This document shows positions 45,664 to 56,545 of a stretch of 64,000 bases of DNA, one piece after another. The DNA is from Chara braunii (taxonomy: Eukaryota; Streptophyta; Charophyceae; Charales; Characeae). The position numbers were made by a program, and so were the translations under genes. The notes under the pieces are model-generated. The model was not told the DNA's origin and made no database searches. It saw only the letters and a program-made list of their open reading frames with translations. The stretch spans positions 178,129 through 242,128 of the forward strand of contig BFEA01000246.1 of the NCBI GenBank assembly GCA_003427395.1, written 5' to 3'. Position 1 is the first letter of the stretch; each line of letters starts with the position of its first letter.

Positions 45664-46637
45664 CTGCGATCAACAATTGAAATTAAAAAATCATCTACCA
45701 TATAACAGGGACAACTCTTCGTGCACAAAAAACAGGCTGGTAGAGTGGCTCTCCGCTCATATGATCCCTTGGAGCTTTGTTTTTTTTTTTTTTCCCTTTT
45801 ATCAAGTTTTATGTCTCTTGGAACTCTTACACATGCAAAGTTCCATATACAAAAAAAAAAAAAAAAAAGTTCCATATACATCACCCTGAAAAGATACAAC
45901 ACAGTGCTGACCTAGCATTTCAGATGAGATGGCAGGGTGTCTGCTTGGCAACAATGGCTGCCTGGGACCACCACCGCATGCCTAGAACAAACAGGAGGAA
46001 ATTTTGCGAGGTGCAACTGGACACACTGCGATTCATCATCCGATGCATGGAACCTGGATGGCAGCAGTTCCATCTTTGATGCATGGAACCTGGCCGTCTT
46101 TTGACAACGAAACCTCCTTTCCCCATGTACCAAGCATATTGGCAGAACAAGACTAGGAATAGAGGCTGGGATCATTCTAAGATGGGGAAGGGAGACGGCA
46201 GGTGTGAACGTGTCGCAAGGGAAAAAAGGAAGAGCTTTCCCTTGTGCATGCACGCAAGGTCACCCATATATGGGAACATGTACATACTACATACCCAACA
46301 TTCTGATAGCTAGAAACGCCAAAAACCACTGAACTACTGAATGCAGCCAGCAAGTATGATTACATCATGCAAATCATGCAGGTTTATGGGGAAACAAGCA
46401 CCGCAAGAAGGAGCACAGAGGAAGGAAAGGGGAACAAAACAAGGGCACAACTGGCAGAGATTATCAACAACAAACAAGAGAGAAAGCATAAGGTGAAAGC
46501 AAGAATATTAACTTCCATAATTTTTCCAATTATTTGAATCTTTCAAAGAATAATAACTCTAGATTTTTTTATTAGCAAGTCTTTTTCATAATTTTTTAAG
46601 TTATAAAAGAAGTACAAATGAAAATGAAATAACAATG

Positions 46638-46669
<32 letters not shown>

Positions 46670-46756
46670 AATGGGGAGGCGAAAAAAGAGAGTGGGACAT
46701 GCAGGAGAAGCAGAGGTTTCATTAGGGAGGCAGAAGGACTTATCACCAAAACCTAC
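45664..46756 (-). other. Intron, 1.1 kb
   Basis: AT-rich intron with a (CA)n tract at 46643-46669 and two A/T runs near 45780 and 45853. A 20-base direct repeat containing gatgcatggaacctgg occurs near 46045 and 46080. Nothing else supported. Confidence 0.6.
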
Positions 46757-46867
46757 CTTTGTCAGCCTCTCGACTGTTACAGCTGTGTCAGCTTGCATGC
46801 AGTCCAATTTCCATCCCTCGTACCTGATTCGCACCCAGTCTGCACTAAATGCATCCTCCAACAGCAT
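46757..46867 (-). CDS. SUVR5: SUVR5-like gene, small internal exon (37 codons)
   Basis: Encodes MLLEDAFSADWVRIRYEG through CMQADTAVTVERLTK. Acceptor is TGCCAG and donor GTAGGT; 111 bases, phase 0. It joins the preceding exon as LLLQLST-MLLEDAF, matching the family KLH.MIL spacing, and joins the following exon as VERLTK-ELAKALKWEN, matching the family L..EF...IKWNEV segment. The ATG at its start is an internal methionine, not an initiator. Confidence 0.82.
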
Positions 46868-47282
46868 CTGGCATCAAAGAAAAGAAGACCATGGCACAAG
46901 GATTCGGCATGCTCAGTTTCTTATCTAAAGATAATATTTCGCGGAACAAAATAACAGGGAACACCTCAGCGCCGTGCACCACAAACAAGCTAGTCAACAA
47001 AACAGCACATAGTGACCCAAATACCCAAAGATCGTTCATGAACAACTTGATTACAGGAAACCACAGTAATCCAGTTTTGTGAACCTAGCAAATTCACTAA
47101 TTGGCGTACTAATTGCCAGCTGAGACTCATCGCTACAGGAACAAATGCACTTTCTATGATCATGAGAGGTCCAGAAGGACACAACAAGAAGCCATGGACA
47201 TAAAGCATGGAGGGCGAAGGCAAAAGTTGCAAGTTAAAAAGAGGAAAAAGAAAGAGTTGCCAGTTTAAGTTGGCCTACCTGC

Positions 47283-47440
47283 GCAGGGGCTGCCGCACGG
47301 AGGAGCAAGCGAAACACGCGTTCTGGGAAAGATGGAGCCTGTACCCGCAACTGCTCAACCACGACCCCCAGACGGGCCGAATGCGGTTTGGCCCGATATT
47401 CATGCGCCATGTACCTAGTCCCCAAGATGACGAGGACTGA
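47283..47440 (+). CDS. Possible orphan terminal exon, unknown product
   Basis: After a CTGCGCAG acceptor-like site the plus strand stays open for 50 residues to a TGA: GCRTEEQAKHAFWERWSLYP, QLLNHDPQTGRMRFGPIFMR, HVPSPQDDED. Composition is protein-like (Trp, acidic C-terminus) and GC-rich against AT-rich surroundings. The minus strand is open here too. I recognise no family. It may be a captured gene fragment or a nested gene; it does not fit SUVR5. Confidence 0.25.
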
Positions 47441-48208
47441 CCTCAACCGATGCGTACCATAGTTAGGAGAGATGGGCGGGATTGTATGGGAGCTTCCGAT
47501 AATCGGAGGGAAATAATTGTATTATAGTACGGGGCAGGAGAGGGAGTGTTCACTTATAGAGGGGGGTAAGAAGGTAAAAGGGGTCAAGAAAATGCTGGGG
47601 TTAGAACATAGCAATCGTGCAGACAGGTATAGTGCGGGACCCAAGGTAGTGTGGACCTTTTTCGGCCTTCTTCGGCCACTTTCGGTGCAAAAAACTACAA
47701 AGGATCAAGCCTAGGTGGATAGGATTAAGGTTTAGGGATAGGAAGGCAGATTTAAAGCCAAGAAAAACTTGATGGTAGGAGAGGTAGGATACCAAGGACA
47801 GAAGGGCTCAGGGATACAGATGACATGGGGATAGGAGGCAGAGGAAATGCTGGGCTCAGGTAGACATAATGCGAAGGTGCGAGTAAGTAACAGGCAGCCC
47901 GAGAGGCTGCTAGGACGCCCCTCCCCCCCTCCTCGTGCCTTGACCCCTTAGGGATTGTCCTGCAGTGTGCCTGGGTGCTCTCCTAGTAAGCTTCCCAACT
48001 TGCAGGCCAATCCCGAAGGGAGCGGGCGGTGCTGGAGCAACCCCCCCTTGGATAGGTGGCTCAAGCCACAAGTGTAGGCTGACTATCTTTTCTGTCTAAT
48101 CCCTCCCCCCCAATGCTTGTTTCAAAAAACTTTGCTTGCCGGTGATAAGCAACTGGACTGATGCCCCCCAAGAATAGAAGGGGCTGGAAGTTTTTTTTGT
48201 TAACCATA

Positions 48209-48319
48209 CTACCGTCTTCACCTGAATAGAACGCCCGGTCATTATCGCTGTATGCGGACCGAAAGTTACACCAAATACAGCTATAATGACCCGACGTTCT
48301 ACTCAGGTGAAGACGGTAG
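48209..48319. mobile_element. Palindromic MITE, same family, TA-flanked
   Basis: Left arm ctaccgtcttcacctgaata, right arm its inverted match ending ggtgaagacggtag. The dinucleotide ta flanks both ends (48207-48208, 48320-48321), as for Tc1/mariner-type insertions. Confidence 0.85.
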
Positions 48320-48884
48320 TACCTTTGTCGGTTGGGAAAATAGCGGGCCTCCGACCTTTCAGGAGGCCGAAACGAAATGACGGTCGCCGATTAGATTTAT
48401 CAATGGCAGCCGTCGTCGGGCCCGGCCTCCGGATTCTTCGGGGACTGGCGTTTTCCCTCATTTCCGAAGCGGCAACGGTACCAACTAGGTTTTAAAATAA
48501 AGTTGCTCCATCAACTATCAATAGGACCAGTGGACCACAAGTAAGACTAAACTCGCCGGCCCCTGGCTTCCTGGCGCAGTTCATAACAGAGCCTGTTCAT
48601 CCCGTGTTCTGCCACGCTGCTGGACCTAAGGTATAACCGCTGGATGATCCTATGCCAACTGAAAGAACCAGCCAAACACACTCAATGGAGCCCATAACCG
48701 AGAAACAGAATGAAGACAACTGTTATGTGTTTTGTGACTTTTGCCCCATCCACTGCACTCTCTGTTCAAGCTGACAACATAAAACAACTATGCGTTCGTT
48801 GAACTTCGTTCCCACTTCAACCAGCCAGAGTTGTGTACCTTCCGCCCAACGACACAGTACTGACTGGCATGGAGGCGACTATTC

Positions 48885-49108
48885 GCTGTATTTGAAGTCA
48901 CCTCACTGCAATCACGTACGGTCATTATTGCTGTATCTAGACCCAAAGTTGCTCTCTTCAAATACAGCTGCATGGATGACTAGTTGCTGTATTTGAATTC
49001 ACCTCACTGTCCACAATCATGCACAGTCATTTTATTTCTGTGTCTAGAGACAAAGTCGCCCGAAATACAGCTATACTGACTGAACGTTGTATTCGGGTGA
49101 AGAAGGTA
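48885..49108. mobile_element. Diverged MITE copies, same family
   Basis: gctgtatttgaa, cgtacggtcattattgctgta, ctagacccaaagtt and a right arm ending gaacgttgtattcgggtgaa reproduce the family in a rearranged, partly duplicated form. Confidence 0.65.
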
Positions 49109-49525
49109 GGGCTTTTTCTACAAAGCTCTGGACGTGATTGCCGTCAGATTCATTCAGGTGCGGCTGTTATTGCAGTCAGATGCATTTGGGAAAAAGTGCT
49201 AGTCTGAGTCTCTGCTCTCAGGCAGTCAGTCGTCCTAGGACAAAATCCCGCTTGCCTGGATTCATTGCTCTGGAACGGACCATAGATTCGGTCGATCAGC
49301 GGTAAGATACACCCGACATGGATCACTCGGGTCATGCTGCTGGCGATGCAGATCATGCAGGATTTCAACGAGTCAGTGCTAAGGTGCACACCTTTTTTCT
49401 CTCTGCCTCTTTTTTATTTTTTGCCTGAAATAGATCTGCATTCCTTCATCATTCCTTGTCCCATTTTTCCTTTTTCCGGAAGGCAAGAAGGGCGAGAGAG
49501 TGATCCATGACATACACAAACGCAC

Positions 49526-49624
49526 CGTCGATAGCTGCAGAAGAAGACAGCAGAGAGAATTGTAGGACACGGCAGTTGCTGTATCGGAAGCAAACTTCTT
49601 CCACACCGACACGCTTCTTGCCGC
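49526..49624 (-). CDS. SUVR5: SUVR5-like gene, small internal exon (33 codons)
   Basis: Encodes AARSVSVWKKFASDTATAVS plus a Leu-rich tail ending LLLQLST. Bounded by a GTGCAG acceptor and a GTGCGT donor, phase 0 on both sides. The order Ala-Ala-Arg, then WK.FA, then SY...L...L.QL follows the SUVR5 segment immediately after the N-terminal block, so the previous exon (ending QLSTK) joins it with only a few residues different. Ordinary gene finders could easily miss it because it is short and sits in a repeat-rich 13-kb stretch. Confidence 0.8.
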
Positions 49625-50813
49625 CTGCACAATGCTCTGTGATTTTGAACACAACAGCGTCAACAAGCCGAACAAACAGAGTAGACAAGTCAAAACAGAA
49701 GGACAGCAGGGCAAACAAAGCAGGAGACGTAAAACGGGCCAACGGGCGAAGAAACCGAACAGATAGAAGAAACCAAAATAAAGAGGGTGTTAGAAGCACT
49801 GCCGCGAGGCGGCAAAACCACATAGATTGCCAAAGAAAAAGGCCAAAGGACGACCGAGCAAAAAGCACAGAGTATAGCATAGAGTAGAATGGGAATAGGA
49901 AGCGAGGAACAGTGGATGCATGCACGGCACGGACTAACACACATGCTCCCTCAGAGCCCAGCACACTTGCACTTGCACACTTTTCGATCACAACTAAGGC
50001 ACTAACACACACGCTCCACCAGAGGCCCAGCACTTGCAATTGCACACTTTCCGACTAAAACTACGCCTGTTTCCTCCGCTCCGAGAGCAGCGCCCCTGCA
50101 CATGTGCACCCCATGCAGAGCACACCCAGCAATCCCTAGACACATACACAGCCACCTGCCGGAGTCACACTTGTACAAACTCCACTAACTTACCCACAAG
50201 CAGATGCAAGAACACGATCCATGCACCCACATAGTAAAAACTGCAACAAAACAACAACAACAACAACAACAACGACAGCAAAATAGCCACAGATAACGGC
50301 GGATATGTGTACAAAACCTTGTGAACATCCATCGAGACTGCTCCCACACAAACACGATGGTAACTGCATGACTTGAACTGCTGCCTGGTACCTGCCACGG
50401 CGCCGCGTTTTGCGCTGTGTAAGAGGAGGAGGCAAGGCACTCCAATAGCAACCTTGATCAGCCTGGGGCAACCAAGGGATAAGAATGCAGCCCCAGCAAC
50501 CTGAACCACTGGATTGCCGTCAGAATGGTTCACATCCCATGGCCGCACGCTTTGCGCTGTTTTATACAATGGGGAGGCAAAGCACTCCAATAGCAGCCGA
50601 GCCCCACGGCGGCCTGGGGCAACAGTGGAAAAAACTGCAGTCACCGACGTGAGCCACTGGGCTGCAGTTGGAGCAGTTCACATCGACAGCCACAGTTCTT
50701 TTACCTATTTCGTCACTGCCCAAGTTCAGACAGTCAACCCTCGGGCCAAAGAAAAGTTCTGACATTGCCCATGTGCCTGAATGGCCCACAAGTAATGGTT
50801 AGTAAACAGAGTA

Positions 50814-51025
50814 TTAAACCACCGGTGCTTGGCCCAGCTATTGATGCCGAGCCGGGAAACACCCTCTGCGCGCCAAGTTTTGCCGAGCCACCGTCGCGTC
50901 GTTTCGGTTTTCTTTTTGGCTGGCGCCTCCAGGCATTGTGGTTCAGTAGCCCGAAGCCGATCAGTCGCGGCGCGCTAACGGGAAACGCCCGCGGCCGATG
51001 TATGGGCCAAGTACTGGTGGTTTAA
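50814..51025 (+). mobile_element. GGTGGTTTAA-type short element
   Basis: Ends ttaaaccaccggtgcttggc and (inverted) gccaagtactggtggtttaa pair over about 20 bases. Internal cgccaagttttgccgagc and tggctggcgcctccaggca as in the other copies. Confidence 0.75.
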
Positions 51026-52291
51026 TTCAGATTCTCATGGAAATAGATGAAACAACACGAGGACACTTTTCCCTTCTGGCTTAGATCAAGTGGAGTATCT
51101 GAAGATTCTGAAGAATCCGAACTGATCAGTTTCATGTCTTGTCCGCGGTCCATCAGACCACAAATTAAACCAAAAAAAATAGAATAAAAAATAAAAACTT
51201 AAAAAAAGATATGGAACAAGAAGAGTTTCAACATCTTTCACATTCTTTCAATTCACCTTCACTACCTACCTAAGGCTTATACAGTAGACAGACTCTGGTG
51301 GAGTAAATCGTTGGGGAACCTGCAGTAGGGGCTGTCTGAGGGGGATCCTCCAAGATAGGATGGTCTGGGTCCCATAAATTAGTTGCTGACTGTAGATAGG
51401 TACCTGTCGTGGGTCCAGAAAGCGACCTCTACAACACCCTGGGCTTTTCAAAAAAAAAAAAAAAAAAAAAAAAAGGCTTATACAGTGGACCCCTGCGAAC
51501 ATAGCTTTGTTGTCTCCCTCCAGCCATCAGAGGGGGTGCATATTGGCCCCCGCCCCAACCGTGGTGGTCAAGGATGAGATGCGGCCGAGAGAAGAATATA
51601 GCGTAGTTTAAAATAATAAAAAATAAAAAATAAAAAAGAAGAGTTTCAACAGTGCCCAAGCAGTCCGCACCATATACATTAGGACGGCAGTGAGCTTCAA
51701 TAAACAGCTGGCCTTGAAGGCCAGAAAGAAGAAGAAAAAGGTGCCCCAAAAAGGCCTAGACCCCGACACGAGTTCTTTTTTTCTTTTTCCCTGACACTGG
51801 TAAGCTCAGAGGCAGTGGGGCTCTAAAGCACCAGTGGGGAGCCCAGTCTTTAAGAAAACACCCACCAGTTAACGCAAGGCCACGGAAAGGCTCAAAGTGC
51901 CCAGAGTGCCCCTCAAGGAAAGGGTGGCGGTGCCAGACAAATTGTGCACCGACACGACTTAAAACTTCTGAAGGGCTGGCCAAGAAATAAGCATCGAGAA
52001 CATGAGGCTTGGAACCAGTGGTGGTTATTAATTTTGTTGGTCTTTTATATTATTCGGATATGAGAATCCGACAAGAATATAGGCGCACAACACGTAACAC
52101 GCGATCAGAGTAAACTGGATGTGTCAGCTCCTCCAGTAGGATGCAGCTGGGAGGCATGGCACACATGAAGTACCTGCCCACGGTAGGTAACCTTTTTTTT
52201 TTTTTTTTTTTTTTAACCTGCACACAGTAGACTCAGGAATACTTGCAGATCGCAGTTCTAGTCTGTACGCAACCCATCTAGAAGTATGGAC

Positions 52292-53328
52292 CATACATGC
52301 GGCGCATCGCGATGCGCTGCACTGCACACGTGCGCCGCACCACGCATCCCGCACGACGCGCGCGCACTGCATGTGGCGCACCTAAAAAAATGGGGGTCAA
52401 AAAGAAAAAAAACAAGTTGTGAGGGGCGGTAGTAGACCCGGCCCCCTGCTCGCGTAAAATATGAAACGGGCAGCCAAATTTTTTTTGGAGGCTGCGCATT
52501 GGCTTGAAAGTTTTTAGTAACCTGTAGTTCGGGTAACACTCTGTGTGTGTGGTAGGGTATTGCAGTCTGTATGGTAGGGTTCTTGCAGGCCAGATTCAGT
52601 CATGATGAGGGTCGCGATTTCTCAAAACGTTCTCTTCTTATTACTTCGGAAGTAGAAAACGACGGAACTGACAGCCGTTTTTCCTGGAATGCTTTTTTTT
52701 TTTTTTTTAAAGGAAGAAAATCAGAATTTCTTTGCACGAGTGTCGCNNNNNNNNNNNNNNNNNNNNNNNNNNNNNNNNNNNNNNNNNNNNNNNNNNNNNN
52801 NNNNNNNNNNNNNNNNNNNNNNNNNNNNNNNNNNNNNNNNNNNNNNNNNNNNNNNNNNNNNNNNNNNNNNNNNNNNNNNNNNNNNNNNNNNNNNNNNNNN
52901 NNNNNNNNNNNNNNNNNNNNNNNNNNNNNNNNNNNNNNNNNNNNNNNNNNNNNNNNNNNNNNNNNNNNNNNNNNNNNNNNNNNNNNNNNNNNNNNNNNNN
53001 NNNNNNNNNNNNNNNNNNNNNNNNNNNNNNNNNNNNNNNNNNNNNNNNNNNNNNNNNNNNNNNNNNNNNNNNNNNNNNNNNNNNNNNNNNNNNNNNNNNN
53101 NNNNNNNNNNNNNNNNNNNNNNNNNNNNNNNNNNNNNNNNNNNNNNNNNNNNNNNTGATTCATCGGCCCTTCGCTCTCCACCACCCAAAGTATGAATGAA
53201 TCTTCCGCCAGAACATGGAAAGATACACCGCCATATTTCTTGTCCTTTGTACATGTCGCCCCGCTTCCAGATTCATGTTGCCCGTTGATAAGCGCGGTTT
53301 CTTCGGTCCAATAGTGTCAGCACACGGT

Positions 53329-53395
<67 letters not shown>

Positions 53396-53570
53396 CGAAA
53401 ATACGCATCGCGCACAGTGCGCACCTTGCACTGGTAGCGCGTCCCCATGCGCTCCGCACACGGCGCACCTCGTGCGTGTGCGCGCGCACATGCGCGCGCG
53501 GTGTCACCACGCGCATGCCGCACGGCGCAGCGCACCGCATCGCGCACCGCACTAATGCGCCGCAAATATG
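52292..53570. mobile_element. TIR element 2 with 8-bp duplication, GCGCAC subterminal repeats
   Basis: Ends CATACATGCGGCGCA and (inverted) CATATTTGCGGCGCA are flanked by the exact 8-bp duplication gtatggac (52284-52291, 53571-53578). Subterminal gcgcac arrays occur at both ends and (CT)n(CA)n lies in the right half, as in element 1. A 409-base gap (52747-53155) interrupts it. Confidence 0.85.
52747..53155. other. Assembly gap, 409 N
   Basis: Run of N inside TIR element 2. Confidence 0.99.
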
Positions 53571-53822
53571 GTATGGACACATGCTTGGTCCTGGTTCTAG
53601 TGCCAATCATGGTTCGTGTAGGCAAAAAACACACTCTCTCAGACAGCAACCGTAATCAGTGTGATGAAACTGCTGATCGAGAACCAGAAAAAAAAAAAAA
53701 AAAAAAAAAAAAAGCTGATTGAAAAATGTGCAAGCACATCTTGGTCCAGGTTGGCGACATTTTCTGCAGAAGCCCGCGTAATCAGCACGACAAACCTGCT
53801 CATGAAAAAAAAAACAGATCCA

Positions 53823-54292
53823 GCCGCCTAGCTCAGTTGGTAAGGCACGCAAGTGGCATTCAGGACGTTCTGGGTTCAATCCTCATCGGCCTCATGTACC
53901 TTCCTGGGCAAGCTTGGCGCCCGCCACCTAGAGATATGCCGTTGGTCCCCCCGAGTGGCATTGAGCAGAGACTGCTGATGTTCATAAGGGGAGGGGACAG
54001 GAAGGGAGGCACAGTGACTGGCCCATTGAAGAAGCTCGGTCCTGATGCTACCGGCTGACCCCTGGCCGGTATCGCCCACCTGGTGTAGCAGGTATCGCAC
54101 CTGCTGGTGGGTGCAGCTCCCGCATGTTCCCTCGTTGGAGGCTTGAGCACGGATGTGGCTGCTACAGGGTTCCCCGTAATACTATAATGACAATAAAAAC
54201 GGCCTGAAAGGCCGTCCTGTCCAGATTTGACAGGTAATTGAATTGGTTGGGCTTAAAGAATTAGCCTTTTAATTAAAAAAAAAAAAAAACAG
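53823..54292 (+). mobile_element. tRNA-derived SINE, about 470 bp
   Basis: The head (53823-53890) looks like a tRNA: gccg start, tagctcagttggtaaggca A-box region, gggttcaatcc B-box, cggc end. A long unrelated body and a poly-A tail follow. aaaaaaaacaga occurs on both sides as a probable target duplication. Transcription by RNA polymerase III is inferred from the boxes. Confidence 0.8.
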
Positions 54293-54457
54293 AGAAAAGA
54301 AGCTGATTAAAAAGTGCACAGCACATCCATTTCAGGCATTGTCGTCGCACTTCGTCCCAACACCACCAGTCCACATTTTTGTTTACATGCCACAGCTTCA
54401 CAAGGGGGCAATTCATCCCAATATGAGCTTCCTAAGCTTTCTCGCGGCATGCTGAGA

Positions 54458-55102
54458 CTACCGTCTTTCCCCGAACATAACGCACATGCAGTCTATCCGG
54501 ATTTTTCCAAAAAATATTACCTTTGAAAAGTTCGGTCCATTTACTTCACATAAAAAGGGCACGTCGAATTGAGCACATATGCATTGTATTCCAATAGCGC
54601 GCATAGGTGTTCTACTCGGATTGCCAATGAACAAACGGCATCCATTGCCATCGGTTGATAGCTGTCCGCAGCAAGTGGGGAGCCCCCACCCTGATGGAGG
54701 GCTCACTCCATGGGTCTACGTTTGCACCCACCACTATAGGCCTGGGCCGTCATCCCACTGCGCTTGGCTGAAGGTCTCACGGTTACGTCCCTGGGTTTCC
54801 TGCAACTGTTCATGCTCCGCCTCAGTCGCGGTCCCCACTTGCCGTGCACAGGATAAAACATTGGCCAGTACTTTATAGGCAAACAAATTCAGGCCACTAC
54901 AAAAAAACTTTTAAAAAGTTTTAAAAACTCACCCTAACCTACCCTACCCAGACCTCCCTCCCTCGTTGTCATAAACTTCCTGCTCCACACTCAAATACAA
55001 GTTAACATACAACACATATGCAGTTTCAACAAATAGATCGCAACCTATGCCTTCTGTTCTGTCGGCGGAGCACATACACCTTATGTTCGGGGGAAGACGG
55101 TA
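54458..55102. mobile_element. 645-bp inverted-repeat element related to the MITE family
   Basis: TACCGTCTTTCCCCGAACAT at the left matches, inverted, ttatgttcgggggaagacgg at the right. Interior: a hexanucleotide-poor stretch without coding signal. It could be a longer relative that gave rise to the short palindromes. Confidence 0.6.
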
Positions 55103-55149
55103 AAAAAAAAAAGAAAAAAAAAAGGAGTTTTTCGACCGAAGTCCGCAGT

Positions 55150-55585
55150 TATATGACCAGTACACCCGCGCCTCGAGGCGCTGCACTGGGCGCCAAGCTT
55201 TTTCCGAACCGCCAGTGGCGCACCTTTTTTTTCTGTTTTGGCTGGCTTCCGCCAGCCATTGTGGTCCAGTAGCCACAACCCCCGAAAAGTTTGGAATTGG
55301 CAACTTGCAATTTTCTTCAAGGCTGCGGATGCATATTGGTCATACTTGCAAGCAGACGGATCGGACGAGCGTCCGGTCCGGTCCGCTTTGCCGCGTGCGG
55401 CACCCTCCCCCCGGACCAGTCGGACCCGGACCGGACCGGACAGGGCCAATTTTTTTTTGGGGGGTGGGGTGTAACTGGTCGTCGGGCGCACATTCGTGCG
55501 CTGCGCGGGTCCGGTCCGGCGGTCTGCCTCACGTGCGGAACCGCACGGACGGTGTCCGCTTGCAAGTATGATATTGGTGGTTCAA
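55150..55585 (+). mobile_element. GGTGGTTTAA-type element split by TIR element 3
   Basis: The body (gcgccaagctttttccgaac, ttggctggcttccgccagcc) runs to gatgcatattggt, then TIR element 3, then resumes ggttcaa. Removing 55341-55578 restores a normal family end. Confidence 0.72.
55341..55570. mobile_element. TIR element 3 (230 bp) with 8-bp duplication, GGTCC subterminal repeats
   Basis: Ends CATACTTGCAAGC.GAC inverted at both sides, exact 8-bp duplication atattggt (55333-55340, 55571-55578). Subterminal ccggtccggtcc and ccggaccggacc runs. It splits the right end of a GGTGGTT-type element (55150-55585). Confidence 0.87.
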
Positions 55586-56169
55586 TTGTGATGCAATATA
55601 CATCTTGTCATCTACAAAATTTCTGGTGCGAGTCGAGGGACGCTGGGCCCGTTTTCCAGCAGGTGCAGCTCCCCGCCAACGGAAGGAGCGGGCCCCTAAC
55701 TGGCCTACTCGGGGAGGTTGCTCATTTCAACCCCCCCCCCCCCCTTAATCCAGCGAAGGCCTATTGAAGAAAAAAAAAAGAGGAAGACTGAATGCTGACC
55801 TGAATCATTCTAGTCTAGCTTCAACCATCAGTGGTGGCCACCCCGGCTTCTAAAAAAAGACCCACCGCGGAGAGGCTCAGGGTGCCAGTCCGGAAAATGG
55901 GTCTCACCAGGTAAATCGTGCACAGCGCCAGTTTGAATTCCTTAGGACTGGGCAAAGGAGACGCATCGGAAAACGCCCAAGCGTCATTACATCGGATCTT
56001 TGGGGGCCATTTACGCTCAACATCTACACTTCTGTAGCATTCATTACATCAGATGGATTCCTGAAGGCCATTTCAGTACGAAACCACCACGCACTAGGGG
56101 AGGATGCTCGTATCACCTTGCCTAGTGACGCTGGAACGGTTTTGTTTAAACGGAAAAAAAAAAAAAAAA

Positions 56170-56350
56170 AAAAAAACTGCATCCAAGGCTGTTTGTACCA
56201 CTCGGAAATCGTGCTGCATGCCAAAGAACATGTAACAAAGCGGGCACAGTTTTTTTCCGCGTTGGCTGGCAGCGCCAGCCATTTTGGTCCGCTAGTACTG
56301 TTCATCCAAAAGGTCCACGGCATGCAAACTCACTCTTTAGGTTTTGTCTA
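56170..56350 (+). mobile_element. GGTGGTTTAA-type element, diverged
   Basis: gggcacagtttttttccgcg, ttggctggcagcgccagcca and ttttggtccgctagtac match the internal part of the family; the ends are eroded. Confidence 0.5.
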
Positions 56351-56469
56351 CGACAGCTAGTGGTGATTCAGCAGCAAAATAGTAAAGTTAAATAAACACT
56401 TTCCACCAGAAGTGTTTGGCCATTTTTCTTCTTTTTCCTCCTTTTCTTCGTCTGAGATTAGCTCACCCA

Positions 56470-56545
56470 CTAAGTACAATGAATGCAGAGTCATTATCCC
56501 CGTATCTGACCTGAAAATTCCACTCGATACAGCTTTTTTTTGGGG
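56470..56545. mobile_element. Partial MITE copy, same family
   Basis: aatgcagagtcattatcccc, gtatctgacctgaaa and gatacagct match the family centre; the right arm is replaced by a T/G run. Confidence 0.45.

Larger units (their letters stand above)
46868..49525 (-). other. Intron, 2.7 kb, with palindromic MITEs and a possible orphan exon
   Basis: Contains MITE copies at 48209-48319 and 48885-49108 and an open GC-rich stretch on the plus strand at 47283-47440. The rest (47440-48180) is purine-rich, non-coding-looking sequence. Confidence 0.55.

Noticed and set aside
45663-46867. Gene start at the ATG of the 37-codon exon
   Set aside because: The methionine aligns internally in SUVR5 and an acceptor site directly precedes it; three upstream exons fit the family.
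52571-53254. Reading frames across 52.6-53.25 kb on both strands
   Set aside because: Mostly N; the remainder is TIR element sequence.
53823-53890. Functional tRNA gene
   Set aside because: Tail, body and flanking duplication show it is a SINE head; the anticodon arm is not convincing.
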